From Drosophila persimilis (Eukaryota > Arthropoda > Insecta > Diptera > Drosophilidae), in the NCBI RefSeq assembly GCF_003286085.1, contig NW_020825336.1, positions 1,178,001 through 1,242,000 on the forward strand: DNA of 64,000 bases. Reading direction: 5' to 3'. A program made the position numbers and the translations under genes. Under the pieces are notes generated by a model, which saw nothing but the letters and a program-made list of their open reading frames with translations, had not been told where the DNA came from and made no database searches. Each line of letters begins with the position of its first letter. The stretch's first letter is position 1. This document shows positions 1 through 15,000 of this stretch, one piece after another.

Positions 1-25
1 AGAAGAAGCAGAGCGAGGATTGAAG

Positions 26-3000
26 ATGAATAAAACCTGTGCCCGTTGCCAGAAGGTGGTGTACCCCATCGAGGAGCTCAAGTGTCTGGATAAGGTGAGT
101 TTTGTGTTTTGTTCAGTTATTTTCAGTTTTTTAAAGGAAAAATGCATATGTTTCCATTCTATGTTTTTTCCACTATTCCGATGCTGTTGCTCCTTTTGTT
201 TTATGCCGCTGCTTCTTCGCACTTGTTAAGGTGCGGCGAGCGTTAGAGCGAGACGGCTATCTAGCACATGGCGAGCTGGATCTGATCTCTCTGTGCTCTC
301 TCTCTCTCTCGCTCTCTACCCCCCATTGATCATGCGTGCCTTTTGCTCTGTTTTCGGTTTATTATCCTATGAATTCGTAAAAAAAAAAGCTGTTGGTTTG
401 CCTTTCGCTTCTTGGAAATAACGGCACAGCATTCGTGTGCGTGTGTGCTGCTGTCTGTGTGTGTGTGTGGGTGAAGCAACAAATTTATTCGCCAACTCAG
501 GAAATTGAAATTTGCTGCTTCCGCTAGCAGAATTATGCTCTCCCTCTCTCTGGCGCCCTGTTTTGTGATCTTTCTGTTGATTTTCTGCTTCTGCTGCTGC
601 GGCTGCGGCTGCTTGGTCGAAAAAGAGCAACAAAAGCAAATCCGTTGACCGACCTTGAGCGCATATTTTTGAGCGAGTCTTGGGACCAGTTTTGTTTTTT
701 CTTCTACTGCGTTCTCACTCACACTCGAACATGAGGGGGCTTGCTTTCTTTCCCGTCGTACCGCTTATTGGTTTATGCTTAATTCCAGTTTATTTTTATT
801 GAACTGTTGTTTGTATTTCTCTTGAACCACCATCACCCCACCGCCCCGACTCTTCTTCAACATTTCTCGCCCTTGGCTTGTCGGCTGTCGCTGTTCCATG
901 TTTTGTTTAAATTTCGACTCTGCCGCTGATAACGCCGCAACCAGACACAAACATTTACAGAGCACAACCGCAGCGCCGTCTTCCCCCTTTTTTCGAATCC
1001 ATCTTCAGATTCCAATTGGCATTCCGCCGCCTAGTTCTTGTTGCAATCAGCCGCTGGAACGTGTCAATCTTGAAACTAGCCCCCTCCCGCTCTAACATCC
1101 TAATTGTGGGAAAGACACATCTTGTAGAGGGTATGGATGTCTCGATCTACAGGTTTGCTACTGTCTTACCTTTTACTTACATACCTTGAGTCTTTGCGCT
1201 ACTCTCTGGCTAGAGGCTGGATCTTTACAGCTGCTGCTTGCTCGCTCTCTCCTACCTACATATGTATATACATACATATGTATGTATGTATGAGAGGTAC
1301 CTCTCCAGCAGATTCTTGTCTTCCTCCCCTTCCCACACGCAGCAGCTTCTAATTATAGACAATGGAGTAATAGAGAAGACGAAATGAAGTCAGTTATAAA
1401 ATATTTATGCTATTCTGTCTCCGTCTGGTGCGTATGTACTTACGGGTGTGTGTGCGTGTGTTTTGGCTAATGGAAATGTTGAAACCTGTAAATACACAAA
1501 ACAGCAGACAGGCCGACGGAGGAGATAGTGGGAAAAAGATTGGAAGTAAGTGTAAGAGATAGTGGGATTGGGTTTGGGAGGGGGAGTGGAAGTGGGAGGG
1601 GGATAGCTAGACGTGTTTACCTTTACATGAAATTGCATTAGTTTTCTTCTTCTTTTGCAAGACGTTGCGTGTCTTGTTAGGGTGTGTCATGTGCACCCCG
1701 ATTGCAAAATATTAACGTATGTACACGAGCTCTACTCGTATTTCATAATAATACGTAAAGAAAACGTTGAGCAATAGAAAAGAATAACAAAACGATTGTT
1801 TAGCGGGGGAAGGGCAATCAAAGCTTAATTATCATGTGACTTGCTTGCTGTGGGATATTTTTTTTAGCTTTGAATATTAGTCAGAAATCATTAGCTCATC
1901 TAAGGCTGGTTTTTATTCAATAATATTAGTATTAAGGCTATTATTTCGAATTATATTCTTTTTTCAAATGAATCACGCTAAACAAAAAAATACGACAAAA
2001 TTATATTATCGTTATACGGTAGAATCCCCCTAATGCTAGAGAATAGAAAGGGGAAGGGAGAGCGGTGCTGTTTCCATTAGGATTTGCTTTGGTTCCTGTT
2101 TCCACTGCTATCTGCACGTGACACATCCTGATATAGAAATCGATACGCCTGACAGCAATAAACGGGCATTTTATACCAATTATCGTATCTCTGGTATCTC
2201 TGTCTTCTTTCTACACACACACACATAGACGTACACACAGACGATGTGGCACGCGAATGCATTTGAAAGAAATGGCTTTTTGAAATGTCCCGTTAAAGTT
2301 TTGCGGCTCTGTGCCGCCGCATCGCTGCCGGCGCTTTGTTAATCGATTTTTGATACCGAAAAATTAAAAAAAAAAAAAAATAAAATGAAAAGTAGAAAAA
2401 GAAGCAGAAGCAAAAGCAGTAAGAGAGAAGTCAACTTGTTCCGTTTGTAGCTGTCGCTGTGGCCTGTCGCTTCTGTTGCCAATTTCATTTATCTCTGAGT
2501 TTTATTTGTGTGTTCCTTCCTGTTCCTGTTCCTTTTCCTGTTCCTTGTCGTCTGTTGTTCTTGTTGCTGATGTTGCGGCCTATACCCTATAATCGTAAGG
2601 GGGGAGAGCCTGTGGTTCAGGACTGTCCCCTTTGACATAGATTATAGGCTCGTTCATAAGCGAGATCTGCCTAAATTAAAGGGTATCCCTATATAGATAC
2701 TCGACCAATCATAGCACTCGTCTTTGTTGTTGCATTTGAGTTTTATTTTGCACGAAATTTGTGGAGTTCAGTTTGACTTTTGCTTTGGGCTGGCTGGCTG
2801 GCTTTGTTTGGGTTTCCAGCCACACTTCGAGGATGAGTGGCGTAGGGCAGGGGGGCAGTAAGGAAAGTAAATGACCTCTTTGTTGCTTTTGTTGCTGCTG
2901 TTGTCACGTTGTCATGGGCATCCGCCGTGGGGTGGGCAGGGGGATCGGTTAAGAGAGAGAGAGAGAGAGAGAGACACATAGGAACGTGCCAGTTTTTTGG

Positions 3001-6000
3001 CCAGCTTTTTCTGGCCAATTTCGTTGAGCACGAGTCGCCGTAGTCATCGTTGGCGACAGGCAGCAGGCAGCGGCAGAGATGCAGAGAGAGATGAGAGGCA
3101 GCGAAGCATCAAACATAAAAGCCGTCCGCCATTTGACTTGGTTTTCCACTTAACGAGAAGGGGGGGTCGCGGCCCCCTTCCGTCCGTCCGTCCATCCGTC
3201 CTGTCATGGCACACATTTTGCCACCAAAATGGGCAGCACTAATGCTAGAGCGGGCAGGCATTGCCCTCTATTGCTATTGCCCTCTTAGTGGTATTAATTT
3301 TTGCATCCTTTCGAGTGACAAATGACTACAGCAACAAACTTTAAAGAGAGAGAGTGAGAGTGAGAGAGGGCGCTACTGTGAGGCAGGGAAACCTCTCTAG
3401 AGGTATATTGCGGTACCAGGTGAAGCAGTGCCGCCCTGCTTGCTCCAAGAGTGGCCCACCTTTTCTTCTTAATATACCTTTCTGTGGCGCATCTTCTGGG
3501 GGGAAGGAGAACAAGTATAGGGCAGACGAAATAGAAGAACGACAATAACTTTATGTGTATTTATTTATTTGCATACTCGTATATTTTCTCTTCACTCTTG
3601 ACTGAGCGCAAGCAAGAAATGGAGGGACAAGGAGAGGGAGACAGTCCGAGCCTGAGCCTCTTCACCCCACTCACTCTGTTGAAGAGACAACATCAAAACT
3701 AAAGTTCACTTTTGCATGACAATCAATTTTTCACTCTGCTGCTGTCGGGGGCATGGGCTTTGTGCAGTCGGAACGGGGTAACGGGGGGAGAACTGACGTG
3801 AGGAATATGCGAGTGGAAGGAGAGAGGGTGCATCAAGTGAGGCATGAAAATAAAAGTGGTCAAGAAGCAACAGCAGCAGCAGCAGCGGCGGCGGCAGCGA
3901 CAGTGGAACGAGTGACAGATGGGAAGGGGAGAGAATCATGTTTTGACTTATCGCTGTCTTTGCATCTCCTTATCGTCATTTCCTTTGCTTTCCTGGGTAG
4001 AGAGGGTACTCCGTACTCCTCTCTCACTCTGAGAGAGTACCCACTTCATTGTCTTTTTTTGTGTGAGAACTTTTGTGGCCTGCGGGCCTCGACGATTATG
4101 CAATTGTCTGGGACGACCGTCGCTCCTACCCTCTCCCTTGACTCACTTTCATTTTACTTTAATCTCCCTCTGCCCTCCGCCCTCCGCCCGCTCCCCGCTC
4201 CACTCACTTTCGTTGCAGTCTAATCTGCCGTTAGTTTTCTCTCTTTTTTTCTGCTCCCATTTCCACTCATTGACATAATGTTCCAATTAGACGTTTGGCT
4301 TTCATGAGCTTCTTGGCTTGCCAATTGGGAAGATGACAGCAAATCAAAGGCAGAGCCAGAGCCGAAGCCGAAGCCAAAGCCAAAGAAAGAGAGAGACAGA
4401 ATTTGGTCTGCTTCAAGATTTCGCTTTTTTTTTGTACCAAAAATAAAATCAGACTCAACTTTTGTTCAATTCTGAAAGTGGATTGTAAGTTGTTGTTGGG
4501 AAACTTTAAAAAGAGCTTCTGGCTGTGGCTGTGGCTGTGGCTCTGCCTGTGGCTGTGGCTGTGCTTTCCCTCCAATTAAACGTTTCCTATTGTTGGTTTT
4601 TTCTTCTTTTTGTGTATTGTATAATTAATTTTGATGCTTAAATTTTGACTAATGACCGAAAGAGGGAGACGGAACACAATGATTGAAGAGCGAGCTCTCT
4701 TTTTGGGGTTAGCTGCTGTTTTTTCTTCTTCTTCTACGTCTTCCTTTGCTCTGCCACTCTCTGTCCCTCTCTGATGGCTTCCTGTCGCATCTTTAATTGT
4801 GTGTGTTTGCCGTCGGGAATTACAATTCCATTTATGTAAATGCGTATTTTCTTGTAATTTGTTGTGCTCTCCTTCCACCCCGTCTTTTGTCTCCACCTCT
4901 TCCTTTGTCACTTGTGATCACAAGAGTGGGAAGAACGGACGATCCAAGCGACAGCGACGCACTTACTTGACTCTCTCTTGACCTCTTTCCAGATCAGAGA
5001 GCACTCCAAAAGAGAGGGGAGCCAGTGCCGGTGCCTCCTCAAAAAATTGCTTTGTTTAAATTCAATTGATCTTTATTAACTCTTCAGAGCGCGGGGGAAG
5101 GGGGGAGGAGGATCACTCAACGACTCGTGTAATGTCCGCAGAGGGGAAACAACTTGAACTCGCTCACGCTTGCGCTCGCGCTCTCTTCTATTTTTCGTTC
5201 TCTTCTCGTAGAGAGTCTTGTGATTTAACGTGGCAGCCGGCCGCCAGGGAAGGAAGTCGGAGATGGAAGGGTGTTTATGATTTCGGTGCAGCGGCAATGT
5301 TATTTTTATTGGAACCATTTGCATGGCATGACTTTTCGTCATCAGCCAATTGATCCCTGCATGGGGTTGCAGTGGGGCCGGGCAGGGCGGGAGGGGGAAT
5401 GGATGGGTGGGGATATGCGTGTGGCTATGTTTAGCTCTTTTATTGCATCTGTCTTTTTCTATGGATCGTGAGGGGGGGAAGGGAGTCGGAGAAGTTCAAG
5501 TGGTTGCTTGACTCTTGTGCTGCTGCCTTGCACTTGAGGTCCCCCCCCCTCTCGATACATCTCTCCTTTTTTTTGTACTTCCTCCCCTCTTCTCTTTTGC
5601 TCTAGTTGTCACTTAAATAGCGCTTCCTCTTGCAGCGAAATCTCTTCTATTATTCAGTTTTGCTCTACATTTAACCTCAAGCCGCATTCGGTTGCTCTCT
5701 GTGCTCCACATCCAAAAGTTTCGCTTGTTCTCATTGTGTGCTCTGCCTCCGCTTCGCCCTCCCCTCTCACTGCGCTCCTTCTCTGTCCTAATTAATAATT
5801 AAATGGCAAGCTTTATTCCAATATTAAGTTGTCTGATTGGATTGGACAACTTTTAACCACTTTGCTAATCTTTCGGGCAAAATTCAAATAGGTTCCTTCG
5901 AAAGGAGGTGGCAAAGAGGGCAAGGGACAATCTCTCTCTGTGTGTGTGCTTCCAGGGACAACATGTGACAATCCAATTCGAAGTTTGAACAGAGATAGAG

Positions 6001-9000
6001 GCCACGAGAGGCAATGCAAATGTGTGAAGTTTTGACGTTTATAAATTAAACAAAACAGAATGTTGAAACGTCAGCAGAATATACAGAGATACAGAGAGAA
6101 GAGGAGCACAGAAAAGCAGAGCCAGCGACCAGCGGACCAGCCACCAGCGGCATTTGGTATTGACTTTGCTAATTGAGTGAAGCGAAGAGCAAATGTGCGA
6201 TGGTGTGTGTGGAGGGCGAGAGGGGCAAACCAGGTTTCCGTATCTTGTGGCCGTGCTCTCCTGCACTCACGCTCTCTTGAGCGATCCCCCAACAATAGTT
6301 TTGAAACACAAATCACTCTCCAATTCGCCTTTTCCCCCCCTCATCTAAGACTCTTTGAGCGACTTCTTCTATGGAACTGTGAGAGGAACAGCATATGGCA
6401 TTCGTTAGACTTTTGATCCGCCTTTACAGATGGAGTATGCATCCATCCATCCATATATCAATATGCCTCTGCTGCGGATGAAACAAGTTGGTAATTCCCT
6501 ATTTGAGTAGCGCTAGCGAGAAGAGCAAACAGACATCATTTGATTGCAAATGCAGGAGGAAGGGGCTGCCATCGAGTCTGTGAGAGTGCATTAGAGTGGG
6601 GAGGGCGAGGAGTGATTTCCTTTCTATGTCTGTCTCACTCCCCCCACGTGAAATCAAAACCCACTTGCATTTGGCAGCTGCTGCTGTCGCTTCTTCCTCT
6701 GCACACAGCACTGCTTCGTCCCATGAAACTGCTTCTTCCCATGAAACTGCTTCTGCGGCTGCTTCTTCCCCGTACACCCCTTGCCCACATATCCATTGCT
6801 TCTGCCTCTGAAATGGCTTCTTCTTTCACTCCCACTCCCACTTTTGCCTACTAATGACGCTGACTGCGATATTTGGAAGTTGTAAATGATGAGGGTAGGC
6901 GGGGCACACACACACACATGCACACACATACGCTTGATAGGGGAGCACAGCTGATGAGGCGGAAGTGAAAGCGACCAAGCAGAATTAAACTGCTTCTTCT
7001 CGCTCTTAAGCTTAAGCTTTCATGCCAAAGCTTCCCCACACCGCCATCGCCACTGCTCCTCTTCTCTCTCTTTCTCGTCTTTTGTTTTGTTTTTTTGGCA
7101 TAAAGTTCAAGTTTTTGGTCAATTTAACACGCTCTGAATGTGGCTTTGGATCTGCGCCTTTCCACGCTCTGCTTGCCACACGAATCTCTGCTGTATTTAA
7201 CACAAATATCTACTGACTGTCTATAAGGTCAAGGTGGGACACGCACGCACACATATGCACATAAAATAAATATAAATATAAATGGAAATGGGAATGTTTT
7301 AAAATGCCAATTGTCATTTCACTGGACGGTGGAATGAATGTGCAGTAAACGGTAAAGCAGAGTTCAGTAAGCAGTTCACTTGGTGACTCATGCAGTTGAT
7401 CTCTCACTCTCTCTCTCTCTCTGTCGCTTATTCTTGTCTGTCGCACATTTGCAATGCCAGACGACTGGCTCTCCATCGGTCTCTGTCTCTATCTCTGTCT
7501 CGCTTTCACAGCTGATTGATCTGTCGCTCTGTCCCATTTGCACCGCCTTATATGGTGGCCTCCACACACACATGACATAATTGTCATTATCAACAACAAT
7601 AGCAATAACAACTGTACTTTTGACGAGCGTTGAGCAAATGCCTGAAAATGGTTTTAATTGTTGGCTTTCCATGAGCAGACCCAGACCCCGTTTTGCCGTT
7701 TAAAGACCAAATTTGGTCAAAGTCTCTAATTGAATGTTTATCTAACATTTTGTTCGAATAAGTGTGTGAGTGCGAGTCGAGTGTTTGCTTATGCAATTCC
7801 CTCGCTCTTGCGGCTCTTCATGTTTTCCCATTTTCACACGCTGGCTGGTAAATGCGGGAAACGGAAGGGAGGGGAGGTGCAGTAGATCTTTCCATTGATG
7901 GGGGATCCGATTCGATCCGATCCGATCCGATCTGTCCATTTCATTCAATTGAGTTGATTTTCGGGGGTTTTTCTTCGGGAGGGAGGAGGGGTGCCTCTTT
8001 GGGAGGGTGTCATAAATTGAATTTTATAGCCAGACAAAGTTTTTGGCTCGACTTGGGGCCCGCCTTTGTCTTTCGAGTTTGAGTTTGAGTTTGTGGAATG
8101 AAAACTGGAACTTTTGCATGTGGATTTGTGCAATTATTATGCACATAACAACACTCACACACACACGGACAGACAACACCCAACATTCATCTACATCTCC
8201 ATAGAAAGACTACAGACAGTCGCTCGTCATATGCATACAAGGCCTGGGCCTGAATCAAAAAAAAAGGGGGGGAAAAAAAAGTGACGCAATCCCATACAGG
8301 CAGCGGAGAGATTAACTGCAATTGGAGACACGGGAAACACTCGAAATAATGAACAGAAATCAGTGGGGGGATTGCTTATATGGCGGGTCCCCCCAAGGCG
8401 TTGCAATCTCATGGATTGGAAATCCATCGTTTTTGCCAGACATTCCTCAGATCTTGGAAAGAGTTCCTCAGAGTTCCGTTCCCACTAAGAGTTCTCAAGT
8501 AAATCTCACTTTTTATTTCTCTGAAGAATTTCTAAAGTTTATTTAGTAGCGAGATAAAAGATAAGGCCATTCGAGAATGCGAAATTATTTATTATATCAT
8601 TTATGATGAAGGCTAGGATGGGTTGGGTATGGCGAAAAAAAAAAAAAAGAAAAAAACATTCCTAGCATCTGAAGTCATTCCTCGAGATAAAGGTCTCTTC
8701 GTATTGTGTGCTGTGGTGGTTCCCAAGTAGAAAAATCTCCATGAAATGAAAACATATGTATCATGTTCGCCTTCAACCTCATTCCACAGTCCACACACAC
8801 TCTACACTCCACAGTCCACCCCTCGCTCTGTCACACCACTCTAGCGGTAAATGAGATCCAAACAAAAGCAAAAATTGATTAGAATCGCATGGCTTTTTTG
8901 ATGGTTATTATTGTTCTCTCTCCCCTCCCCCTCCCCACCACATATTTGCACGTACTGACGCGCACTCGAATCGTATCTGAGAAAATAACCAAATAATTTG

Positions 9001-12000
9001 TTTGTTTATTAATTTTGTGTTTTGTTTGTTGCCCAGAGATGGGTAGAGGTGTGCGGGTGGAGCAGCGTCTCAATTTGCTTAAGATTCGCTTTTTTTGTGG
9101 CTGCTTGATTAGAGAGCGAGATGCAGAGCGGATGATTCACTTAACAGCAATGCTGCTGGTGTGCGTATGTGTGCAAAGTGGAAGGAGGGAGTGGGAATTG
9201 TTGTTTTTAGTCAATGGAAATGGCGACAACTTCGTTTGTGCTTTGCTCCTACTGCTCTCTCTTCCTGCTGTTCTCTTTCCACTGCTTTCTTTGCGTGGTA
9301 GCTGTTGCTGCTCTCGCTCTCTCTCTGTCTTCCTACTGATTTGATTGCCACTTTTTGTGCACTGCTTGTTCTTCCTACTGCTTTACCATATACAGCTTCG
9401 CTTCTGCCCACTGTTTTGACTGGCACTGCTCTCCCTCTCCCCTTTGACCATTACCATGGCTGCTACTTCGTTCTCTACTCTTCTCTCTTTAACTGTGTCT
9501 TCTGGCTGTTTTCATTAGTCGCTCTATTGATGCCATGGCTACGCATAAAAAGAGAAAGAGGTGGAAAACAACAGGGAGAACGACTTTAAATCATGATTAA
9601 TCTCGCATGTAAAGTTGTAGAGAGGAGATTCCACTGCTTGCCTAACCCCTTTCGCCGGCTACTGCTTCCACTTCATTCGGTTGATGTGGTTCATAACGGT
9701 ACCAGCTATACATAACAGCATTTTAAATGTTGTTCTCCCCCCTCCTCCTCAGCGCCATCGAACGTCAAAGTTTAATTTGTGCTTAAAGAAAAGTGGGAAT
9801 TCGGACAATGGACCCATTCCTCTGCCTCCTCTGCCTCTCTCCCCCTCTCCCTCTTTAGTGTGCCGCTGAATGGCCATAGAATTCTTGTCTTTTCTTTTGT
9901 CTCCCTCTCTTGACCAAACAATAAAAGAACAACAACTGGTACGCCGGGAGAGTACCCAACAATGCGAATCCTGGACTTGCAGTTTGCTCTCGTGTCTCGT
10001 GTCGTGTTTGCCATTTTTCCATTTGAAATGTTTATTGTCTAAAAAGTTTGGACAATTCGCTTTAGGAATACCCCTTTTACTCGCGGGTATACTCGATTTG
10101 AGAGGAGCCAGAGCCTGATCAGTGGAGGAGGAAAATCATCGGAAATATGATATTTAGTGGATTATGTATTTCTGGAAAGGGCTTTGCTTTTTTTTTACCT
10201 ATAGGGTATTTTTCAGCTGTCATTCTTCTCTTGTTCTCGCTCCCTGGAACAATCGATTGGAAAAACTATTCAGTAGACAAGACAAAAAATAGAGTAGCCT
10301 TCAATTGCACTTCAAATGCCACAAAACGTTTAAAGGGAAAAGGCACAAGGATTTATTGCCTATAAATGGTGTTGAAAAGGTTCTTGGAAATCGTAAAACA
10401 ACAAAACAAGAAAACCCTTTAGGAAAATCCCTCTCCTCGGAGTGGAAAATCTCCATCTCCACTTAAAGGTGCAGATACTTCCTGCCTCCACCCCCCCTTC
10501 TGCAGGGAAAGCCCTTCCGAAAGGTAGTAGTGCCTTTTTCTATGCCAAAAAGTAGTTTCCATTTATCACCAAAAGTTCATCGGCTTCCAACAACAACAAA
10601 TGAAATCTTTGCTCCCATTTGGAGGTGTTTTTTTTTTGTTTTTTTCTTTCGGTTTTGCTCCAGTTCCCTGTTTCCTATGCAAATTAAAGAAATCACTTTG
10701 ACACTTGAAGAGTCTACGTTTTTTTTTTATTTTATTTGGACTTTTATAAATAGGTTTTTTTTCTTTGTTACCAATTTTTGTGGTTTTTTCTGTCGTTCCT
10801 TTTGTTCGTGTGCCTCTTGTTGTCGTTGTTGTTGTTGCTGCTCATTGCCCTCATTTGTCATTCGGTTTGCTTTTTCCCCCCTCCCCTACCGCAAACCCTC
10901 CCTCCCTCCCAAAAGGTAGTAATCCGAGCGTCGTCAATCCGGGACCCCCCCCCTTTGGGCCATTGTCTTTGACCATTCCGTCGTGGCTCATGCCAATTGT
11001 TTTTATCATTGTCGTCCGCCGTCCGTCGTCCGCCGTTGAAAGCGTGCAAATTCGAATGCAAATTTAACACCTCCTCGTCGTCGTGGCTGACAAAAAAAAA
11101 AAAAAACACAAAAAATACAACGAAAAACACAACAACAATAGCCCCAAAAGAGGCAACAATAACAATTGCAACAGCAATCCAACAACAGAAATACAACACC
11201 CAAAAGGGGACGAGTAGCGAAGAATTTGTTACCCCCTTTTGGGACAACAGGAAACCGATGAAGGAAGGCAGGAGGACAGACTGTTTCTCTTGCAGATTAC
11301 TTCCTTGGGAGATTCTTCCCTCCTAGGAAGATTCTTCCTTCCTTGTGAGATTCGCCTTTTCTTGGGAGATTCCTTGTGAGATTCTTCCCCCCTGTGCAGA
11401 TTCCTTCTTCCTTGGGAGATTCTTCCCTTCTTGGGAGATTCTTTTTCTTCTGAGATTTTCCTTTAGAATATACTTTTTGGTGGAAATTATTCCATTAGAA
11501 GAATCTTCTAGCGGGAAATATTCCGTCAGAAGTGGTTTAAGAATCATCCTTCCTCTCTTGGGGAATTCTTTCTTCCTTATAGCGTGCCAGCCAAACCCTG
11601 TAGATGCCATCGGAAGACTTATCTAGGAGGAAGACTTATCGTAGGAGACTTATCTTTCAGCAGATGCTTCCATTCCTCCTCCATTCCTCCTCCACTCCTT
11701 CTGCATTCCTTCTCCATTCCTCCCCCATTCCTCCTCCATTCCTCCTCCATTCCTCCTTCCTCGTTGCATCAAAATCATCATACCCTGCTGCCAGTGCAAC
11801 GAAAACGGGGTATTCCAAGAGTAAAAAAAAAACACAAAACATTTAACTTGTGTGAAAATTGAGCCGCAAATTGAAAATCAAGACGAGAAGCACAAAAATG
11901 TTGGGGCACAAAAAGTGGGTTAAAGCGAGCATTGAATGCATCGGAGGGAGACGGGGAGACAGAGAGAGAGAGGGAGAGAGGGAGAGGGATAGAGATGGAG

Positions 12001-15000
12001 ATAATACCCTGTAACGACTAGAGGGTGCGCCGAAGGGGGGGAGCGAGTGACCAACAGCCAAAGCGATTACCTCACTGCACCCATGCACACACACACATGC
12101 ACACACACACATGCACACCCCTACAAATGGAAACGATAATGTCATCCATCTGTATCTGTATCTGTGGAAGGGGCGCAGGGAGGGGGGCCTGTGACTGTGA
12201 CTGCATTTTGTTGCGTTGTGAAAGTGAAAATGAAATTGAAATTTTCATGTGGTCAAGCACCCAGCAGCAGCAGCACTAAAACGAGAGAGAAAGGGGCGAC
12301 AATGCCATGGGGTATACCCTTTGGAAAGTGATCGTTTCTATGGGATATATAGGTAGGTTTACCTGGTTTCTGTTAGCGATCTGTATGAATGATTAGCGGG
12401 ATCCATATAGGATCATAATTCGATCTTTCGCTATGATAGTGAATATTCTTAGAAGATTCCTCCACTTGGAGGTGATTTGTTTCACAGATTCCCTTCCTTC
12501 TTTCTTCAGCGATGATTTCTTTGATATATTTCTTCTACGTGGATTGTGCCTTGAAGATATTATTCCCTTGAGGAGATTGCTTATCCAATTTATATTAAAA
12601 ATGCAGGGAAATTGTTCAGATTTCTGTTGCAAAATAGTGCTGGAACGGAGGTGGACTTTTCACCTTCAAAAATGCCCCTCTTAAGGGGATTCCTTTTATT
12701 TCTTTCTTTCGAAATTGTGTCCTCGTTGATTCCTTAGGCGTTTGTGTCTTCAGTCCTTTTCCTTTTCGTTTCGGAGATGCTTTGAGGATGCTTCTTATTC
12801 GAATTCTTTGCATTTGAAGATTATTTCTTGGGTGGTTCCATCTGCAAAAGACACTCAAAAATAGAAACGACTGCACTCTCTCTGCAGCAGGGTATGCCTT
12901 TCTCTCCCTCGCTCATTCTCTCTGTGGAATTCCCAACGGTAGTTGCCTCATATTTAACCCCTGTTACGCATGCGCCGAGCCCCTGAGCTGCTGAGCTGCT
13001 GAGCCCCTGAGCTGGAGCCCAAATCTGGAAAAGAAAAGAAAAATCTGATGATTTATTTGTGGGGCTCCTCGACGTTTGGCGGAGTGGAGGTCAAAAGATT
13101 GTTTCGCTTTCAGCTTTCTGTCTGTCGGCAGGGGGCTGGAGGGGGGGGGGGGGGGGGTCTCTTGCCCCTGGGTGTGGAATGTGGAATGTGGTATGTGGCG
13201 GCCAGCTTTTGCTTACTATCAAAATAACAATTAACTATCACATGGGGTTTTTTTTTCTTGTATTTTTTTTTTGTTTGTGGTCCACACTTTTAATTGTGGC
13301 TTAAACTGGTTTGCTGCCGTTTTTTTTTTTTTGCGACAGCTTCCAGACAGAGAGCCGCGCGTTGAAAGCCAATTAGGAAATATATCTTTCTCTCTGTGGC
13401 TGCCACTGCCTCTCTCCCTCTCCCTCTCTCTAATCCGCAGACAAGTTAATCGTTTGTTGACCTCCCATCCCCCCCCCTTCCCATCTAGGAGCCAATGCGG
13501 TTTTCGAGAGTGTTTTCTTTGGCAGAAATTTGCATAACGCGTTGCACAGGCAGCAGTTGCCGCATGCCACATGCCACACACTACATTCAGGCCAAGAACT
13601 CCATCAGAATTATCCCTCTCTCTCTCTCTCTCTCTCGCTCTCGCTCTCTCTTTGTGTGTGTGCCAGTTGTGGGGCTCTGTGGCAAGTTCCTTGGAGATTC
13701 ATCTGCCAAGAAGTCACCACAAATCATGCAACATACGACTGCGCTTATCTGAACAGTTATCTCAATGGAACGGTACTACTGTCTGAGACTTGGGTGGATG
13801 GGTAGATGGGTGGGGGGTACTACCGTCTCGGATGTCTGCCATGGAAAGTACTATCTGCTGCTGGTTAGCCTTTTACTGGCTGTTTCACACCTTGATCTAT
13901 GCCTTATCCAGGGTCTATACACCATCCAAACATCTGTTTATGTAAGGCTTCCGTTTATCTCCACTCTACTGAAGGTTGCAGCCATAACTACGGGCTTATC
14001 TGTCTTTTATCTAGAAGCCCTGATCGTAGCTGAACTTGATTTTGGCCAAACTCTGCTCGAAGATGCTCCTTCAAGGGTGTCTCCTGGGGCAGAGGGCGTT
14101 TGCTGGCCCTGATCATTTTAGATCTCTGGAAAAAACGTTTCCCCAGATGAAAGTCTAGAGACTTTTCTGTATGGTTTCACTCACTCTTTTGGTAGTTTTT
14201 CTATTCTTCTTCCTTCTCCTCTCATTTCGTTTCGTTTTTTGCCAATTAAATTTTTGGAAAAATATACAATTCGAGTGGAGTTTTGTTCTTCTCGAGCTTC
14301 TGGCGCTTCTTGTGCTTCAGAGTTGGCTTTAAGTTTGCGCCAATTTGGGCTAACAAGCAGCAAAACGGCAGAGACGGCAGGGGAGACGGCAGGGGAGATG
14401 GGCGGAGGGCCCAAAGCCAAAGCGAAAGACTAATAATAATATTGCATTGCATTCTCAACAGTTTCTCTTCTTCTGTTGTGCTTTTCTTCTCTCTTTCATT
14501 CCATTTCATTTCATTTCTTTCTTTTCCTTTCAGACATGGCACAAAACGTGTTTCAGATGCACAGAATGCGGCATGACGCTCAATATGAAAACCTACAAGG
14601 GCTACAACAAGATGCCCTACTGCGAGGCGTAAGTACAGCACAGAAACGACCCCCAAATCCCGTGAAAACAGGGGCCCCCCTGGCAGCACTGCCCCCAAAT
14701 CAACACCACGCCCCACCAACACACCGTTGGGGCAATCACGTCCTCCAGCCCCCGAGGGTCTGCTTATCGCCCGGGAATGTGTCACAAGGCATGGGGTTAG
14801 GGGGTTGGGGGGTTGCGGGGAGTGGCCTTGATTTACTGTACCTCCTTCATGCCTTTCTGCCTTTCTACCCCCCAATCTTCATTAGTGTCGTTTATCTAAT
14901 CGCTAAAGAGAGAGAGGAGGAGGAGGCGGAGGAGGTGCGAGGGCTGTTGGGGGAGCTATAGAGGTGGCTACAGATAAGGTACCGACTGAATTCGCTGGAA

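Larger units (their letters stand above)
95..14533 (+). other. Lasp intron 1 (14.4 kb), low complexity
   Basis: This intron runs from the GTGAGT donor after codon 23 to the CTTTTCCTTTCAG acceptor. I see no convincing gene in it. It is packed with CT, CA/TG, GA and poly-T runs and several short minisatellites. Open frames of 60-130 codons on either strand are driven by these repeats (Ser/Leu, Cys/Val or His/Thr runs) and lack conserved domains. Large first introns in fly muscle genes often carry enhancers; that is a general expectation, not something the sequence proves here. Confidence 0.85.

Noticed and set aside
3753-4223. 156-codon plus-strand frame with poly-Ala
   Set aside because: It sits within Lasp intron 1, is made by a CAG/GCG repeat and CT runs, and shows no splice sites or family match.
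14246-14875. 209-codon minus-strand frame over Lasp exon 2
   Set aside because: It runs antisense to a clear LIM exon and otherwise consists of low-complexity intron sequence.
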